64,000 bases of DNA from Rhodocyclales bacterium (GCA_016183655.1 JACPEH010000011.1:62001-126000); one strand, 5' to 3'. Counted from the first letter of the stretch, positions 1 to 8,943 are shown. The notes: generated by a model from the letters alone, not told the origin. Numbers and translations: made by a program.

Positions 1-399
1 GTCTCGCTCGGCGACACCATCGGCGTCGGCAACCCGGTCTCGGTGCAGCGCATGATCGAAGCCTGCGCCCGCCACGTACCGATGGCGAAACTCGCCGGCC
101 ATTACCACGACACCTACGGCATGGCCGTCGCCAACATCTACGCGTCGCTGCAACTCGGCATGCGCGTGTACGACAGTTCGGTCGCCGGCCTGGGCGGCTG
201 TCCGTACGCCGCCGGCGCGTCGGGGAACGTTGCCACCGAAGATGTCGTCTACCTGCTCAATGGACTCGGCATCGAAACGGGAATCGACATGGACAAGCTT
301 CTGGACGCGGGACAGTTCATCCTGCAGCACCTCGGCCGCGCACCCGCCTCGAAGGCGGCGCGTGCGCTGCTGGCGAAACGGGGGGCAACGGCCGCATGA
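1..399 (+). CDS. mvaB: Hydroxymethylglutaryl-CoA lyase, C-terminal part (5' end outside window)
   Basis: This is the last 132 residues of an HMG-CoA lyase, the TIM-barrel enzyme that splits HMG-CoA into acetyl-CoA and acetoacetate at the end of leucine degradation. The frame is open from base 1. The motif [17 protein letters not shown] (about residues 60-76 of the fragment) is the family signature and contains the active-site cysteine loop. [11 protein letters not shown] carries metal-ligand histidines of the DRE-TIM metallolyase fold. The stop overlaps the next gene by four bases (ATGA). The assignment is secure; the N-terminal half is not in view. Confidence 0.93.
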   Translation, partial: VSLGDTIGVGNPVSVQRMIEACARHVPMAKLAGHYHDTYGMAVANIYASLQLGMRVYDSSVAGLGGCPYAAGASGNVATEDVVYLLNGLGIETGIDMDKLLDAGQFILQHLGRAPASKAARALLAKRGATAA

Positions 400-602
400 G
401 CGTCGCCTCGCCGTGCATCAACGTCTGCCGGATGGACGCCGCCGGCGCGCTGTGCGTCGGCTGCTTGCGCACGCTCGACGAGATCGCGCGCTGGAGCCGC
501 GCGACCGACGACGACCGGCGGGCGATTCTCGCCGCCGTCGACCGGCGGCGAGCCGAGCATGACCCGGTCGGGGCCGAATTCCGCGGCGACTGCGACCTTT
601 AA
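396..602 (+). CDS. DUF1289 small cysteine-rich protein
   Basis: A 68-residue protein whose N-terminus reads [29 protein letters not shown]. The C-x3-C...C-x2-C pattern followed by L-x-E-I-x-x-W is typical of DUF1289 proteins (YdhL type), proposed to bind a metal or an Fe-S cluster; no reaction is known. It overlaps the end of mvaB by four bases, so translation is probably coupled. Confidence 0.8.
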   Translation: MSVASPCINVCRMDAAGALCVGCLRTLDEIARWSRATDDDRRAILAAVDRRRAEHDPVGAEFRGDCDL

Positions 603-617
603 TTGCACATCAGCATC

Positions 618-800
618 ATGACCGAAGAAGACCCCTACCTCTGCGTCGGCGTCTGCATGGCCGACCCCGACTCCGGCTACTGCCTCGGCTGCGGCCGGCC
701 GCCGCTGCCGGCGCCGGCCAACGCCGTCGTCGCCGAGGCGGCGCCGACGCAGCACCTGGAAACCCTGCCCACCTCGGGCGATCCGGACAGCCCCGCATGA
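618..800 (+). CDS. Second DUF1289-like small protein
   Basis: Sixty residues starting at the ATG at 618 (an in-frame TTG at 603 is less likely). The segment YLCVGVCMADPDSGYCLGCGR repeats the C-x3-C...C-x2-C arrangement of the preceding gene, so the two look like diverged tandem copies. The C-terminal half is Ala/Pro-rich and probably disordered. It ends inside the start of the next gene (ATGA), making a tightly packed run from mvaB to the metallo-hydrolase. Function unknown. Confidence 0.65.
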   Translation: MTEEDPYLCVGVCMADPDSGYCLGCGRPPLPAPANAVVAEAAPTQHLETLPTSGDPDSPA

Positions 801-1729
801 ACGACCGCTCCGCCCCGACCCCCAGGCTTCCCGACAGCCTGCTCGTGCTCGAACGCGGCTGGCTCTCGTCGAACAACATCGTCTTCTTCGAGGGCGAGTC
901 GGCGGCGCTGGTCGACAGCGGCTACGTCAGCCATGCCGCGCAGACCGTCGCGCTGCTCGAACGTGCGCTCGACGGGCGGCAACTGACGCGCCTGATCAAC
1001 ACCCATTCGCACTCCGACCACATCGGCGGCAACGCTGCCGTGCAGACCGCTTTCAATTGCCACATCACCGTGCCGCAGGGGATCGCCGCGACCATCGCCG
1101 AATGGGACGAGGCGGCGCTGCTGCTGTCGCCGCTCGGCCAGCGCGCGGCGCGCTTCACGCACGACGCCACCTACGCCGCCGGCGACGAATTCGTGCTCGG
1201 CGACCTGAACTGGAAGGCACTCGCCGTCCCCGGCCACGACATGGACGCGCTCGCCCTGTACAACCCGGAAGCGCGCCTGCTGATTTCCGGCGACGCGCTG
1301 TGGCGCGACGGTTTCGGCGTCATCTTCTCCGAGCTGCTCGGCAACCCGGACGGCCTGAAGGCGACGCGCGCGACGCTGGAAATGCTTTCCCGGCTGCCGA
1401 TCGATGCCGTCATCCCCGGCCACGGCGCGCCCTTTGCCGACATCCCGGAAGCCTTCGAGCGCGCCTTCATGCGGCTGGCCGCGTTCGAGCAGAACATCGA
1501 ACGCCTGGCGCGCCATGCGCTGAAGGTGATGCTCGCCTTCTTCATGCTGGAGAAGCGGCAGCTGCCGCGCGACACGCTGCCGGAATTCCTCGCCGGCCTC
1601 GCCTTCGTGCAGAACGTCAATGTCCGCTACCTCGGCTACGACGACGAGTCGCTGGCCGAATGGCTGGTCGCCGACCTGACCCGCGCCGGCGCGCTGCGGG
1701 AAGAGGACGGCATGCTGCTGGCGGCTTGA
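797..1729 (+). CDS. MBL-fold metallo-hydrolase
   Basis: A 310-residue metallo-beta-lactamase-fold hydrolase. The zinc motif THSHSDHIGG sits at residues 69-78 (H70, H72, D74, H75), followed by VPGHDMDAL, the GDALW aspartate and PGHGAPF, the usual order of metal ligands in glyoxalase II-like hydrolases. The C-terminal 100 residues are helical, as in single-domain thioesterase-like members. It is translationally coupled to the DUF1289 genes. The substrate cannot be named; thioester or glutathione-thioester hydrolysis is the family's common activity. Confidence 0.85.
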   Translation: MNDRSAPTPRLPDSLLVLERGWLSSNNIVFFEGESAALVDSGYVSHAAQTVALLERALDGRQLTRLINTHSHSDHIGGNAAVQTAFNCHITVPQGIAATIAEWDEAALLLSPLGQRAARFTHDATYAAGDEFVLGDLNWKALAVPGHDMDALALYNPEARLLISGDALWRDGFGVIFSELLGNPDGLKATRATLEMLSRLPIDAVIPGHGAPFADIPEAFERAFMRLAAFEQNIERLARHALKVMLAFFMLEKRQLPRDTLPEFLAGLAFVQNVNVRYLGYDDESLAEWLVADLTRAGALREEDGMLLAA

Positions 1730-1741
1730 CCACGTGTCGAG

Positions 1742-1858
1742 CGCAAGCCCCGGCATTCATGCCGGGATAAGCGAGACGAAGACACAACCAGGGCGCGCAT
1801 CGCGCGCCCGCTCTGTATCGTGGGAAGCCCCGGACCTTCAGGTCGGGGAGCTTCACCG
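1742..1858 (+). repeat. Two IS200/IS605-like hairpins without transposase
   Basis: The 193-base gap holds two imperfect palindromes of the same layout. The first has the arms CCCGGCAT/ATGCCGGG (about 1750-1767). The second runs from GAAGCCCC through a TTCA loop to GGGGAG and is followed by TTCAC (about 1818-1856). An AAGCCCC stem, TTCA loop, GGGG and TTCAC tail resembles the right-end hairpin (omega-RNA scaffold) of IS200/IS605/IS1341 elements. No tnpA or tnpB is present, so these would be relics. They could also simply act as terminators. Confidence 0.35.
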
Positions 1859-1922
1859 GCGGCGGGGCGGCGCCGTATGTTCGGCGCATCTTCCGCAACA
1901 TCGCGATCCGCCGCCGACCGCC

Positions 1923-2756
1923 ATGCCCGCCCGAGTCCACCTTGCCGCCCTTGCCCTGATCTTCCCGCTTGCCGCCGGCGCCTGCGGCGAAGTGGTGACG
2001 GTCGCCGCGCATGGCGGGACGACGCTGCGCTATGTCCTCGCCACGCCGTCCGCGCCGCCAACCGGCGAGCCGCCGGCGACCCTGATCCTGCTGGCCGGCG
2101 GCAACGGCGTCGTGGCGCTCGACGCAGCCGGCTGCGCGCAGGCGCTCAAGGGCAACTCGCTGGTGCGCACGCAGCGGCTGTTCCAGGCCGCCGGCTTGCA
2201 CACCGCGCTGGTCGATGCACCGTCCGACCATCTGGGGGCCGACGGACTCTCCGGCTTCCGCATCGATCCGCGCCATGCCGACGACCTCGGCCTGGTCATC
2301 GCCGACCTGCGCCGCCGCATCGGCGGCGCGGTCTGGTTGGTCGGCACCAGCCGCGGCGCGATTTCGGCGGCGAATGCCGCCTCCCGGCTGAGCGGGGGCG
2401 CCGCTGCCGACGGCGTCGTCCTCACCTCGCCGGTCAGCGTCGGCGATGCGCATGCGAAAAAGCCATGGGTCGCGCAATCCGTGTTCGACCTGCCGCTCGC
2501 CGAGCTTCGCCTGCCGCTGCTGCTGCTCGGGCATGCCGAGGATGCCTGCGCGCGCTCGCCGTCGGCCCGGCTCGATGAAATTGCGGCGGCGAGCGGCAGC
2601 CCGCGCCGTCAGGTGGTGGTGTTCACCGGCGGACCCGGCGGGCGGGGACTCAGCGATGTCGCCGCCTGCGAGGCGCGTTCGCCGCACGGCTTCCTCGGCC
2701 AGGAGGACGAGATGGTGCCCGCGATCGCCCGCTTCCTGCGCGCCGCGCCCCGTTGA
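1923..2756 (+). CDS. Secreted alpha/beta-hydrolase
   Basis: A 277-residue protein starting at the ATG at 1923, where a signal peptide begins (MPARVHLAALALIFPLAAGA). An upstream in-frame ATG at 1734 would place the hairpin region inside the protein and remove the signal. The nucleophile elbow GTSRG (about residues 140-144), the later LLGHAEDAC (acid region) and the closing SPHGF (histidine) fit a serine-hydrolase triad in an alpha/beta-hydrolase. Substrate unknown; likely periplasmic. Confidence 0.7.
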   Translation: MPARVHLAALALIFPLAAGACGEVVTVAAHGGTTLRYVLATPSAPPTGEPPATLILLAGGNGVVALDAAGCAQALKGNSLVRTQRLFQAAGLHTALVDAPSDHLGADGLSGFRIDPRHADDLGLVIADLRRRIGGAVWLVGTSRGAISAANAASRLSGGAAADGVVLTSPVSVGDAHAKKPWVAQSVFDLPLAELRLPLLLLGHAEDACARSPSARLDEIAAASGSPRRQVVVFTGGPGGRGLSDVAACEARSPHGFLGQEDEMVPAIARFLRAAPR

Positions 2757-2854
2757 GCGGGCCGCGGCCCTTCGACAAGCTCAGGGCAGGCCGGGCTGCG
2801 CCCGCGCCGGAATCCCCGCAGTGGCGTATGCTTGCAGCAAAACGGAGGATCTCG

Positions 2855-3208
2855 ATGTCAGGGAAAAAGTGCCTGCGCGGCGCGCTCGTCGCGCTGTCCA
2901 TGCTGTCGGCCGGCGGCGCCTGCGCGGCGCCGCTCAAGCTCATCGGCTTCGGCGACATGTCCTGCCGCGCGTGGATCGCGTCGAAGGACGACGCCGAGCA
3001 GCGCGGCCAATACGTCGCCTGGGTGCGCGGCGTCCTCACCGGCCACAACTACGCCAACCAGAGCCGCCAGGTGTCGGATATTTCCAGCAGCACCGTCGAC
3101 AACTACGTCACCCGTTACTGCGTGCAGAATCCGCAGGGCAGCTTCAGCGATGCCGCGCTGCGCATGAGCGACCAGTTCTCCGGCCGCAACGCGGCGATCA
3201 CCAAGTAG
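2855..3208 (+). CDS. Small secreted protein, Rap1a/Tai-like
   Basis: A 117-residue protein preceded by a good ribosome site (GGAGG, eight bases before the ATG at 2855). It opens with a signal peptide ending at ACAAP. The mature part has two cysteines (DMSCRAW and YCVQNPQG) and a central YVAWVRGVLTGHNYANQ segment. That spacing resembles the Rap1a/Tai family of small periplasmic immunity-like proteins. The resemblance is by eye; no effector gene is adjacent, so a housekeeping periplasmic role is equally possible. Confidence 0.6.
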   Translation: MSGKKCLRGALVALSMLSAGGACAAPLKLIGFGDMSCRAWIASKDDAEQRGQYVAWVRGVLTGHNYANQSRQVSDISSSTVDNYVTRYCVQNPQGSFSDAALRMSDQFSGRNAAITK

Positions 3209-3282
3209 CCCCGGCAACGCACAACGCGCAGCTATCGGCAACGCCCCGTTGCGGCCGTTGCTCGCCGGTGTCCGCCTTCCGG

Positions 3283-3311
3283 TTGACAACGCCAGCCGCG
3301 GTGTCTAGACC
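3283..3311 (+). promoter_or_regulatory. Sigma70-type promoter for the DUF302 gene
   Basis: TTGACA at 3283-3288 is a perfect -35 hexamer. After exactly 17 bases comes TAGACC at 3306-3311, a four-of-six -10. The next gene starts about 50 bases downstream, with AGGAGG before its ATG. Confidence 0.5.
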
Positions 3312-3363
3312 AAAAGAGCCGTAACGCCGGTATGGCGGCGCTATTCCCCCACAGGAGGCGAAA

Positions 3364-3816
3364 ATGAAAAGGGCAATCTTTGGCCTGACCCTGCTTGCGG
3401 CAACCGCAGCTGGGTTTTCCCAGGAGTCCGGGGTGGTGCCACGGGAGAGCAAATTTTCCGTTGCGGAGACCGCAGACCGCTTGGAGAGCGCGATCAAGGC
3501 CAGCGGCACCTACAAGGTATTCCTGCGCATGGACCATGCGGCAACTGCCAAGGAAGTCGGCGCCAGCCTGCGTCCCTCGCAGCTGATCCTTTTCGGCAAC
3601 CCGAAAGGCGGTGCGCCGCTGCTTGCCGAGGCGCCGACGCTGGGGCTCGACCTGCCCAACCGCGCGCTGGTCTGGGAGGACGCCAGCGGGAAAGTCTGGC
3701 TGACCTACAACGACGTCCGCCAGACCCTCGGCCGGCACGGCGTCAAGCGCACCGATGAGCAGTTGAAGGTGATCGACGAGCGGCAGAAGGGGCTCTTCGA
3801 CAAGGCGGTCGAGTAG
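3364..3816 (+). CDS. Secreted DUF302-domain protein
   Basis: A 150-residue protein with a short signal peptide (MKRAIFGLTLLAATAAG) and a classic DUF302 body. A central helix (ETADRLESAIKASG) is followed by RMDHAATAKEVGASLRPSQLILFGNPKGGAPLLAEAPTLG as the family's RPxQLxxFGNPxxGxxLM signature, and then LPNRALVWEDASGKVWLTYND. DUF302 proteins are small, mostly periplasmic alpha/beta proteins of unknown function. A sigma70-like promoter and AGGAGG lie just upstream, so it is probably its own transcription unit. Confidence 0.85.
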   Translation: MKRAIFGLTLLAATAAGFSQESGVVPRESKFSVAETADRLESAIKASGTYKVFLRMDHAATAKEVGASLRPSQLILFGNPKGGAPLLAEAPTLGLDLPNRALVWEDASGKVWLTYNDVRQTLGRHGVKRTDEQLKVIDERQKGLFDKAVE

Positions 3817-3976
3817 CGGCCGGGGGCGGGGGCTCCCGCCAGCCCTGTCCTTCTCTGCCTCCATTGCACGATCCTGGCCTCGGGAATGGTCGGGAGCATC
3901 GTTAGGCCAATCATTGCGACCACCTCTGCGGGCGCAACCGCCGGTCACCGGTCACATAGCCCCATCAGGAGGAGCG

Positions 3977-4621
3977 ATGGCAGGACAACCGATGTACCAC
4001 GAAGGGATGCGGCGACTTCAAGGCGTGCGCGAAACGAGGCCGTTGGCCGACCGCCTGGAGCAAGTAACCGTTCGCACCGCATTCACCGAGGAAGACCGTA
4101 AGTTCATCGAGCGGTGCTCGATGTTTTTCGTAGCCACCGCTGACGCCGACGGCCATCCGGACTGCTCGTACAAAGGTGGTTTACCGGGGTTCGTGCGCGT
4201 TCTCGATGGCTGCACACTGGCCTTTCCCGATTACGACGGTAACGGCATGTACCGATCGTGGGGAAACGTTTTGGCCAACCCCCATGTCGGGCTTCTGTTC
4301 CTCGACTTCGAGTGTCCAAGGCGATTAAGGGTCAACGGCACCGCGCAGATCAGCGAGGACGATCCCTTGCGCGCCGAATTCCCGGGGTCGGTGTTCATCG
4401 TTCGCGTTACGGCAGCGCGAATCTTTCCGAACTGCCCTCGCTACATCCACAAGATGCAGCTTGTGGAATATTCCGTATATGCTCCGCAGCCGGATTACAC
4501 CCCGCCGGTTCCCGCCTGGAAGACGTTTGACGACTTTCGGGATGCGCTGCCGGCCCGCGACCGGCTGGATGAGAAAAAGGACGAAACCGTCCGGAAGCCA
4601 ACGGAACCGGGCTCGAATTAA
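3977..4621 (+). CDS. Pyridoxamine 5'-phosphate oxidase-like FMN-binding protein
   Basis: A 214-residue protein; the ATG at 3977 is preceded by AGGAGCG. The beta-barrel signature FFVATADADGHPDCSYKGGLPGFV and the segment NVLANPHVGLLFLDFECPRRLRVNGTAQI are characteristic of the split-barrel FMN-binding family. The residues after NCPRYIHKMQL fit the general-stress subgroup that handles flavins or F420-like cofactors. It is larger than minimal PNPOx-like proteins because of C-terminal basic and acidic tails. Precise substrate unknown. Confidence 0.8.
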   Translation: MAGQPMYHEGMRRLQGVRETRPLADRLEQVTVRTAFTEEDRKFIERCSMFFVATADADGHPDCSYKGGLPGFVRVLDGCTLAFPDYDGNGMYRSWGNVLANPHVGLLFLDFECPRRLRVNGTAQISEDDPLRAEFPGSVFIVRVTAARIFPNCPRYIHKMQLVEYSVYAPQPDYTPPVPAWKTFDDFRDALPARDRLDEKKDETVRKPTEPGSN

Positions 4622-4693
4622 AATCCGGGGGCAAATTGAGCTTGTCCCCAATGGCATGATCCTGGGCCAGTCTCTCGCTATTCCGGATTTCGC

Positions 4694-5009
4694 CTAGATT
4701 CCCGTAATCAGCAGGTCGAGCGCAGCGATGATGTCGTTGCGTCGATGCGCGAGGTCGGCGACCTTCGCCCCCATCTGCTTTTTCGGGATGCCCGCAAGCT
4801 GCGGGGTGAGCATCGCGTATTGCCTGCCGTCGATTTCCAGCAGGGGTGTCAGCGTCTTGATCAGTCGGCCCTTCATCGTCGATGCCGGGCATAGCGGAAC
4901 AACCCCGCGGGTGCCCAGATCGGCGACGAGATCGCTCTGAATGTCGAGCAGGTAGGGGGGCGGCCTTGCTGGCGGGATTCGGGTTGCGATGGACGCTGAA
5001 CAGGGCCAT
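4694..5009 (-). pseudogene. ccdB: CcdB-family toxin, frameshifted
   Basis: Two frames together encode a normal-length CcdB. The ATG at 5009 gives MALFSVHRNPNPASKAA. A +1 shift in a run of six Gs (4955-4960, plus strand) then leads into PYLLDIQSDLVADLG... and the diagnostic end MKGRLIKTLTPLLEIDGRQYAMLTPQLAGI...DIIAALDLLITGI. The span is 316 bases, one more than 105 codons, so a single inserted base explains the break. CcdB poisons DNA gyrase. The toxin is inactive unless the run slips or the base is an assembly error. Confidence 0.8.
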
Positions 5010-5254
5010 CAGAAGCTCCGCAGCCCGTCGCTGAACACGCCGTGGCTCTCGACATGGGCGTTGTATTCCTCGATTGCCTCCCGGTTCTCGGCCAGCCACT
5101 GCTCGCGCCGCTTCTGCTGCAATGCGTCGCCCAGTGCGACTTCCAGCGTCGCCGAGAGGTTGATGTCGAGCTTTCTGGCCGAGCGCAGCAAATCCTCGTT
5201 GATGCTGAGGTTGGCCGGCTTCTTCCTGGCGTTCGGGTTGTGGGCGGGGATCAT
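5009..5254 (-). CDS. ccdA: CcdA-family antitoxin
   Basis: An 81-residue antitoxin. The N-terminal half (ANLSINEDLLRSARKLDINLSATLEVAL) is a ribbon-helix-helix DNA-binding motif. The C-terminal half ends AEIEEYNAHVES-like and HGVFSDGLRSF, the toxin-binding tail typical of chromosomal CcdA. Its stop overlaps the toxin start (ATGA), the standard antitoxin-first order. It is intact although its partner is frameshifted, so it may persist as a solo antitoxin or regulator. Confidence 0.88.
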   Translation of the reverse strand: MIPAHNPNARKKPANLSINEDLLRSARKLDINLSATLEVALGDALQQKRREQWLAENREAIEEYNAHVESHGVFSDGLRSF

Positions 5255-5580
5255 CGATCACTCCGTGCGCAGTTTAATGCGCACAATTTGTGTGCATAAA
5301 AATGCGCCGTCAAATTTTGCGCTGCCGAAGCGAAGTGGCCGCGAAAATCTTCGTCAACGGGTCGGGAGTTCATGTGGCTACTATCTCCTTCCCTCCGGTC
5401 TGGCCGGCATGCGGCATGTGTTGTATGTTGCCTGCATTGTTTCGGCTGCCGTGGCTTGGCGACAACCGGAATTGAAGCTGGCCGCTATATCCGGGAGGCC
5501 CCTTTGAGCCTGGCTTCATACCGAAGCACACCAGCGCCAAGGCCAATGGCGGCTACCGGCGGTGTGTTAGGATTATTTTC

Positions 5581-5796
5581 ATGAAGCAAAATCCTTCCTC
5601 GTTCATCGCCGTTGGCTTAAGCGCTGTGCTTGCCGTAACCAGCGCGACTCCGCCGCATGCGTGCGATGCGTCGAGTTGGGGCTGCGCGCCGCACGAACCA
5701 CATATCGAAAACGCGCTGACTTCAAGTTCGGCGACAACTTCGCCGATGATATTTAGTTTTGAAATGGCGCCTGCACCGGCCTCGCGCCACGCCTAG
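5581..5796 (+). CDS. Possible short exported peptide
   Basis: A 71-codon frame beginning MKQNPSSFIAVGLSAVLAVTSATPPHACDASSWGC, which resembles a signal peptide followed by a short Cys/His segment. There is no convincing ribosome site and I recognise no family. The 3' end overlaps the convergent patatin gene. The 5255-5580 stretch before it is intergenic, of somewhat lower GC, and I see nothing else in it. It may be non-coding. Confidence 0.25.
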   Translation: MKQNPSSFIAVGLSAVLAVTSATPPHACDASSWGCAPHEPHIENALTSSSATTSPMIFSFEMAPAPASRHA

Positions 5797-6683
5797 TCCT
5801 TCGCCCCTGCCTTCCGCCAGTTTTCCAGTTTGGCCTTCAGCGCCGGCAAGGCCAGCGCCGCGGCCTTTTCCCCTTCGAGCACCGCCAGGTGCCGGGTCTT
5901 GAAATCGACCGAGGCGAGCTGGCTGATGTCCGGGCGGATGACGACGTCGGCCTGCGGCAGCTCGTTGCGGTTGAGGCTCTGCCCCATGATGGCGAAGGTC
6001 TGCAGCAGCACGTCGAGGCTGCTTCGGGTCTTGCCTGCCTGCGGCCGGTTCGAGATGTCGACGGCGATGACGAAGGTGGCGCCCATCTCGCGCGCGAAGC
6101 GCACCGGGACCGGGCTGACCAGCCCGCCGTCGACGTATTCGCGGCCGCGGATCGCCACCGGCTGGAAGACGCCGGGGACGCTGGAGGATGCGCGCACGGC
6201 GGTGCCGGTGTCGCCGCTGCGGAAGACGATCGGCTCGCCGGAGGCGAGGTCGGTGGCGACGGCGCCGAACTTCTTCGGCAGCTTCTCGATCGGCGCGTTG
6301 CCGATCGCCTTGTTGATGAAGGCGGCCAGCGCGTCGCCCTTCAGCACGCCGCGGTCGGGCAGCGACCAGTCGCTGACCTGCGCTTCGTCGAGGCTGATCG
6401 CCAACGTCTGCAGCTCGAAGCCATTCTTGCCGGCGGCGTACATCGCGCCGACCACCGAGCCGGCGCTGGTGCCGACGACGATGTCGGGGACGATGCCCTG
6501 CGCCTCCAGCGCCTTGATCACGCCGATGTGGGCGAAGCCCTTGGCGGCGCCGCCGCCGAGCGCCAGCGCGATCACCGGTTTCGCCGGTGGCGGGGCTTCG
6601 GCAGGCTTGCCGGGGAACATGGTGCACGCCGACAGCAGCAGCGTGACGGCGGCCAGGGCCGGACGGCGGAAGAGGAGGGACAT
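5793..6683 (-). CDS. Patatin-like phospholipase lipoprotein
   Basis: A 296-residue lipid acyl hydrolase. The start at 6683 gives a lipoprotein signal with lipobox LLSAC. LALGGGAAKGFAHIGVIKAL supplies the oxyanion hole, GTSAGSVVGAMYA the nucleophile serine and YVDGGLVSPVPV the DG catalytic aspartate, in the order typical of RssA/patatin-type enzymes. The lipoprotein signal suggests membrane anchoring in the envelope, probably acting on phospholipids. It stands alone between a convergent small frame and the downstream kinase. Confidence 0.88.
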   Translation of the reverse strand: MSLLFRRPALAAVTLLLSACTMFPGKPAEAPPPAKPVIALALGGGAAKGFAHIGVIKALEAQGIVPDIVVGTSAGSVVGAMYAAGKNGFELQTLAISLDEAQVSDWSLPDRGVLKGDALAAFINKAIGNAPIEKLPKKFGAVATDLASGEPIVFRSGDTGTAVRASSSVPGVFQPVAIRGREYVDGGLVSPVPVRFAREMGATFVIAVDISNRPQAGKTRSSLDVLLQTFAIMGQSLNRNELPQADVVIRPDISQLASVDFKTRHLAVLEGEKAAALALPALKAKLENWRKAGAKD

Positions 6684-6782
6684 GACGGAGGCCTGCATTC
6701 GGGCGATGCGGAAAGCGGCGATTCTAGCGGATTCGCGGGCGCCCTCGGCCGTTCCGCGACAACGGCCGCCCCGCGGCGCGCG

Positions 6783-8084
6783 TCAGCCCGCCGGCGCTTC
6801 CGGCGTCGGCCCCGATTTCGGCAGTTCGACGCGGAACACGCTGCCCTGCCCCGGCTCGGAGCGGACCAGGATGCGCCCGCCGTGGTTGCGCACGACGCGC
6901 TGGCTGACGGCGAGGCTGAGGCCGGTGCCGCTGCCGACCGGCTTGGTGGTGAAGAACGGGTCGAACAGGTGCGGCATGACCTCCTTGGCAATGCCGCAGC
7001 CGTCATCGACGATCTCGACGAAGACATTGTCGCCATCCTCGCCGCAACGCAGCGTGATCGTGCCGCCGTTGCCGATCGCGTCGCCGGCGTTGTGCAGCAG
7101 CGCCAGCAGCACCTGCGTCAGGTCGGCGCGCATGGCGCGGATCGGCGGCAGCGGCGCGTAGTCGCGGACGATCTGCGCGCCGGCCGGCAGGCGGTGCTGG
7201 GCGACGGCCAGCGCGCGGTCGAGTTCGCGCGACAGGTCGGTCTCTTCCCAGGTGCCGCTGCGGTCGTGGGCGAAGGTCTGCAGGCTGGCAACGATCTGCT
7301 TGACGCGGTCGAGGCCGACGCGCATCTCGTCGAACAGCTGCGGCATGTCCTCCTTGATGAAGTCGAGGTCCTTGTCGCGCCTGAGGCGCGCCAGCTCCTC
7401 GCGCTCGGCCGTCGGCAGCGCCGACTCGTGCGCCGAGTACGCGTCGGCCAGCTCGACCAGCGAGTCGGCGTTGCGCCGGAGCGCCGACTGGTTGGACATG
7501 ACGAAGCCGATCGGATTGTTGATCTCGTGCGCGATGCCGGCGGCGAGCTGGCCGACGCTGGCCATCTTGGCGCTCTGCAGCAGCTGCAGCTCGGTCTCGC
7601 GCAGCTCCTCGTAGGCGCGCTGCAGCTTGGCGTTGCCTTCGGCCAGCGCGCGGTTGCTCTCGACCAGCTCCTGCTCGAAGGTCTTCTCGCGGGTGACGTC
7701 CTGGTACAGGCTGACGAAGCCGGCCACGCTGCCGCCGTCCTTCCTGATCACCTCGCCGCGGATGTCGATGAAGTGCCCGTCCGGGCGCTTGCGCAGGAAG
7801 TGATGCGGCTCGAAGCGCAGCGACAGCGCTACGCGCGCCGCGACCAGCTCCTCGATGTCGCCGCTGCCGTACTCGCCGCGTTCGGCGTTGAAGCGGAACA
7901 GCTCGGCCAGCGGCATGCCGACCTGCATCAGCGACTCGGGAAAATTCAGGATGTCGAGGAAGGCGCGGTTCCAGAACTTGACGCGGAGGTCCTCGTCGAC
8001 GATCGAGACGCCGATCGGCATGTAGTCGGCCGCGGCGATCAGGTCGGCCGCGGCCAGGCCGGCGAATTGTCCGGCTGCATTCAT
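6783..8084 (-). CDS. PAS-domain sensor histidine kinase
   Basis: A 433-residue soluble kinase. Residues about 15-135 form a PAS domain with a PAC end (FVSLYQDVTREKTFEQEL), followed by a coiled coil. The H-box is AAGIAHEINNPIGFVMSNQSAL, an HRXXN-type NtrB-like H-box. The N-box (ALLHNAGDAIGNGG), G1 (DDGCGI), F-box (FDPFFTTKPVGSGTGLSL) and the closing NHGGRI are intact. No membrane segment is visible, so the signal is cytoplasmic or comes through a partner. No response regulator is adjacent; it is an orphan kinase. Confidence 0.9.
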   Translation of the reverse strand: MNAAGQFAGLAAADLIAAADYMPIGVSIVDEDLRVKFWNRAFLDILNFPESLMQVGMPLAELFRFNAERGEYGSGDIEELVAARVALSLRFEPHHFLRKRPDGHFIDIRGEVIRKDGGSVAGFVSLYQDVTREKTFEQELVESNRALAEGNAKLQRAYEELRETELQLLQSAKMASVGQLAAGIAHEINNPIGFVMSNQSALRRNADSLVELADAYSAHESALPTAEREELARLRRDKDLDFIKEDMPQLFDEMRVGLDRVKQIVASLQTFAHDRSGTWEETDLSRELDRALAVAQHRLPAGAQIVRDYAPLPPIRAMRADLTQVLLALLHNAGDAIGNGGTITLRCGEDGDNVFVEIVDDGCGIAKEVMPHLFDPFFTTKPVGSGTGLSLAVSQRVVRNHGGRILVRSEPGQGSVFRVELPKSGPTPEAPAG

Positions 8085-8298
8085 TATTGATTCCTCCTCA
8101 CTTTATCGGTGGCGTTGCCCGCGATCTTCGTCCGGCCATCGTCGGCCGGTGTCGCGAATCGGTCTATGCCACGATTCGATGATAGCCCAGTTGTCGCCGG
8201 CGGGCATGGCGGTGCTCGGCGTCGCGGCGAATCTGCGGTAGATTTCCCCTTTGCGCCGTGCCCCGGCAGCCGGGGTGCGAAACTCGCGGAGGCACGCC

Positions 8299-8943
8299 AT
8301 GCACCAGATCCTGCTTTATGCCGACTCCCTCTCCTGGGGCATCGTCCCCACCACGCGCCAGCGCCTGCCGTTCGAGCAGCGCTGGCCGGGGGTGATGGAG
8401 ATCGGGCTGCACGCCGCCGGGCAGAGGGTGCGCGTGATCGAGGACTGCCTCAACGGCCGCCGCACGGTCTGGGACGACCCGTTCAAGCCGGGGCGCAACG
8501 GGCTGGTCGGGCTGGCGCAGCGGATCGAGATCCACTCGCCGCTGGCGCTGGTGGTGCTGATGCTCGGCACCAACGATTTCCAGTCGATGCACGCTAACAA
8601 TGCGTGGCATTCGGCACAGGGTACGGCAACGCTGGTCAACGCCATCCGCCAGGCGCCGATCGAGCCGGGGATGCCGGTGCCGCCGGTGCTGATCGTCGCG
8701 CCGCCGCCGATCGGCGAGCCGCAGGGGCCGGTGGCGCCGAAGTTCGTCGGTGGCCGCGACAAGTGCGTCGGCCACGCCGCAGCCCTGCGCCAAACGGCGG
8801 CCGAACTCGGCTGCACCTTCTTCGACGCCGGCGCCGTGACCCCGGCCAGTGCGCGCGACGGCGTGCACCTCGACGCCGACCAGCATCGGCGCCTCGGCGA
8901 AGCGATGGTCGGCGTCGTCGCGCCGCTGCTGCCTACGCCATGA
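8299..8943 (+). CDS. SGNH/GDSL-family hydrolase
   Basis: A 214-residue esterase-like protein, with GGAGG ten bases before the ATG at 8299. Block I is [11 protein letters not shown] (D-S in GDS position), block III is MLGTNDF (GxND), and the catalytic D-x-x-H is [18 protein letters not shown]. This is the arrangement of cytoplasmic SGNH arylesterases and lysophospholipase-like enzymes. It overlaps the macro-domain gene by four bases, suggesting that both act on acylated or ADP-ribose-linked small molecules; that link is inference. Confidence 0.85.
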   Translation: MHQILLYADSLSWGIVPTTRQRLPFEQRWPGVMEIGLHAAGQRVRVIEDCLNGRRTVWDDPFKPGRNGLVGLAQRIEIHSPLALVVLMLGTNDFQSMHANNAWHSAQGTATLVNAIRQAPIEPGMPVPPVLIVAPPPIGEPQGPVAPKFVGGRDKCVGHAAALRQTAAELGCTFFDAGAVTPASARDGVHLDADQHRRLGEAMVGVVAPLLPTP

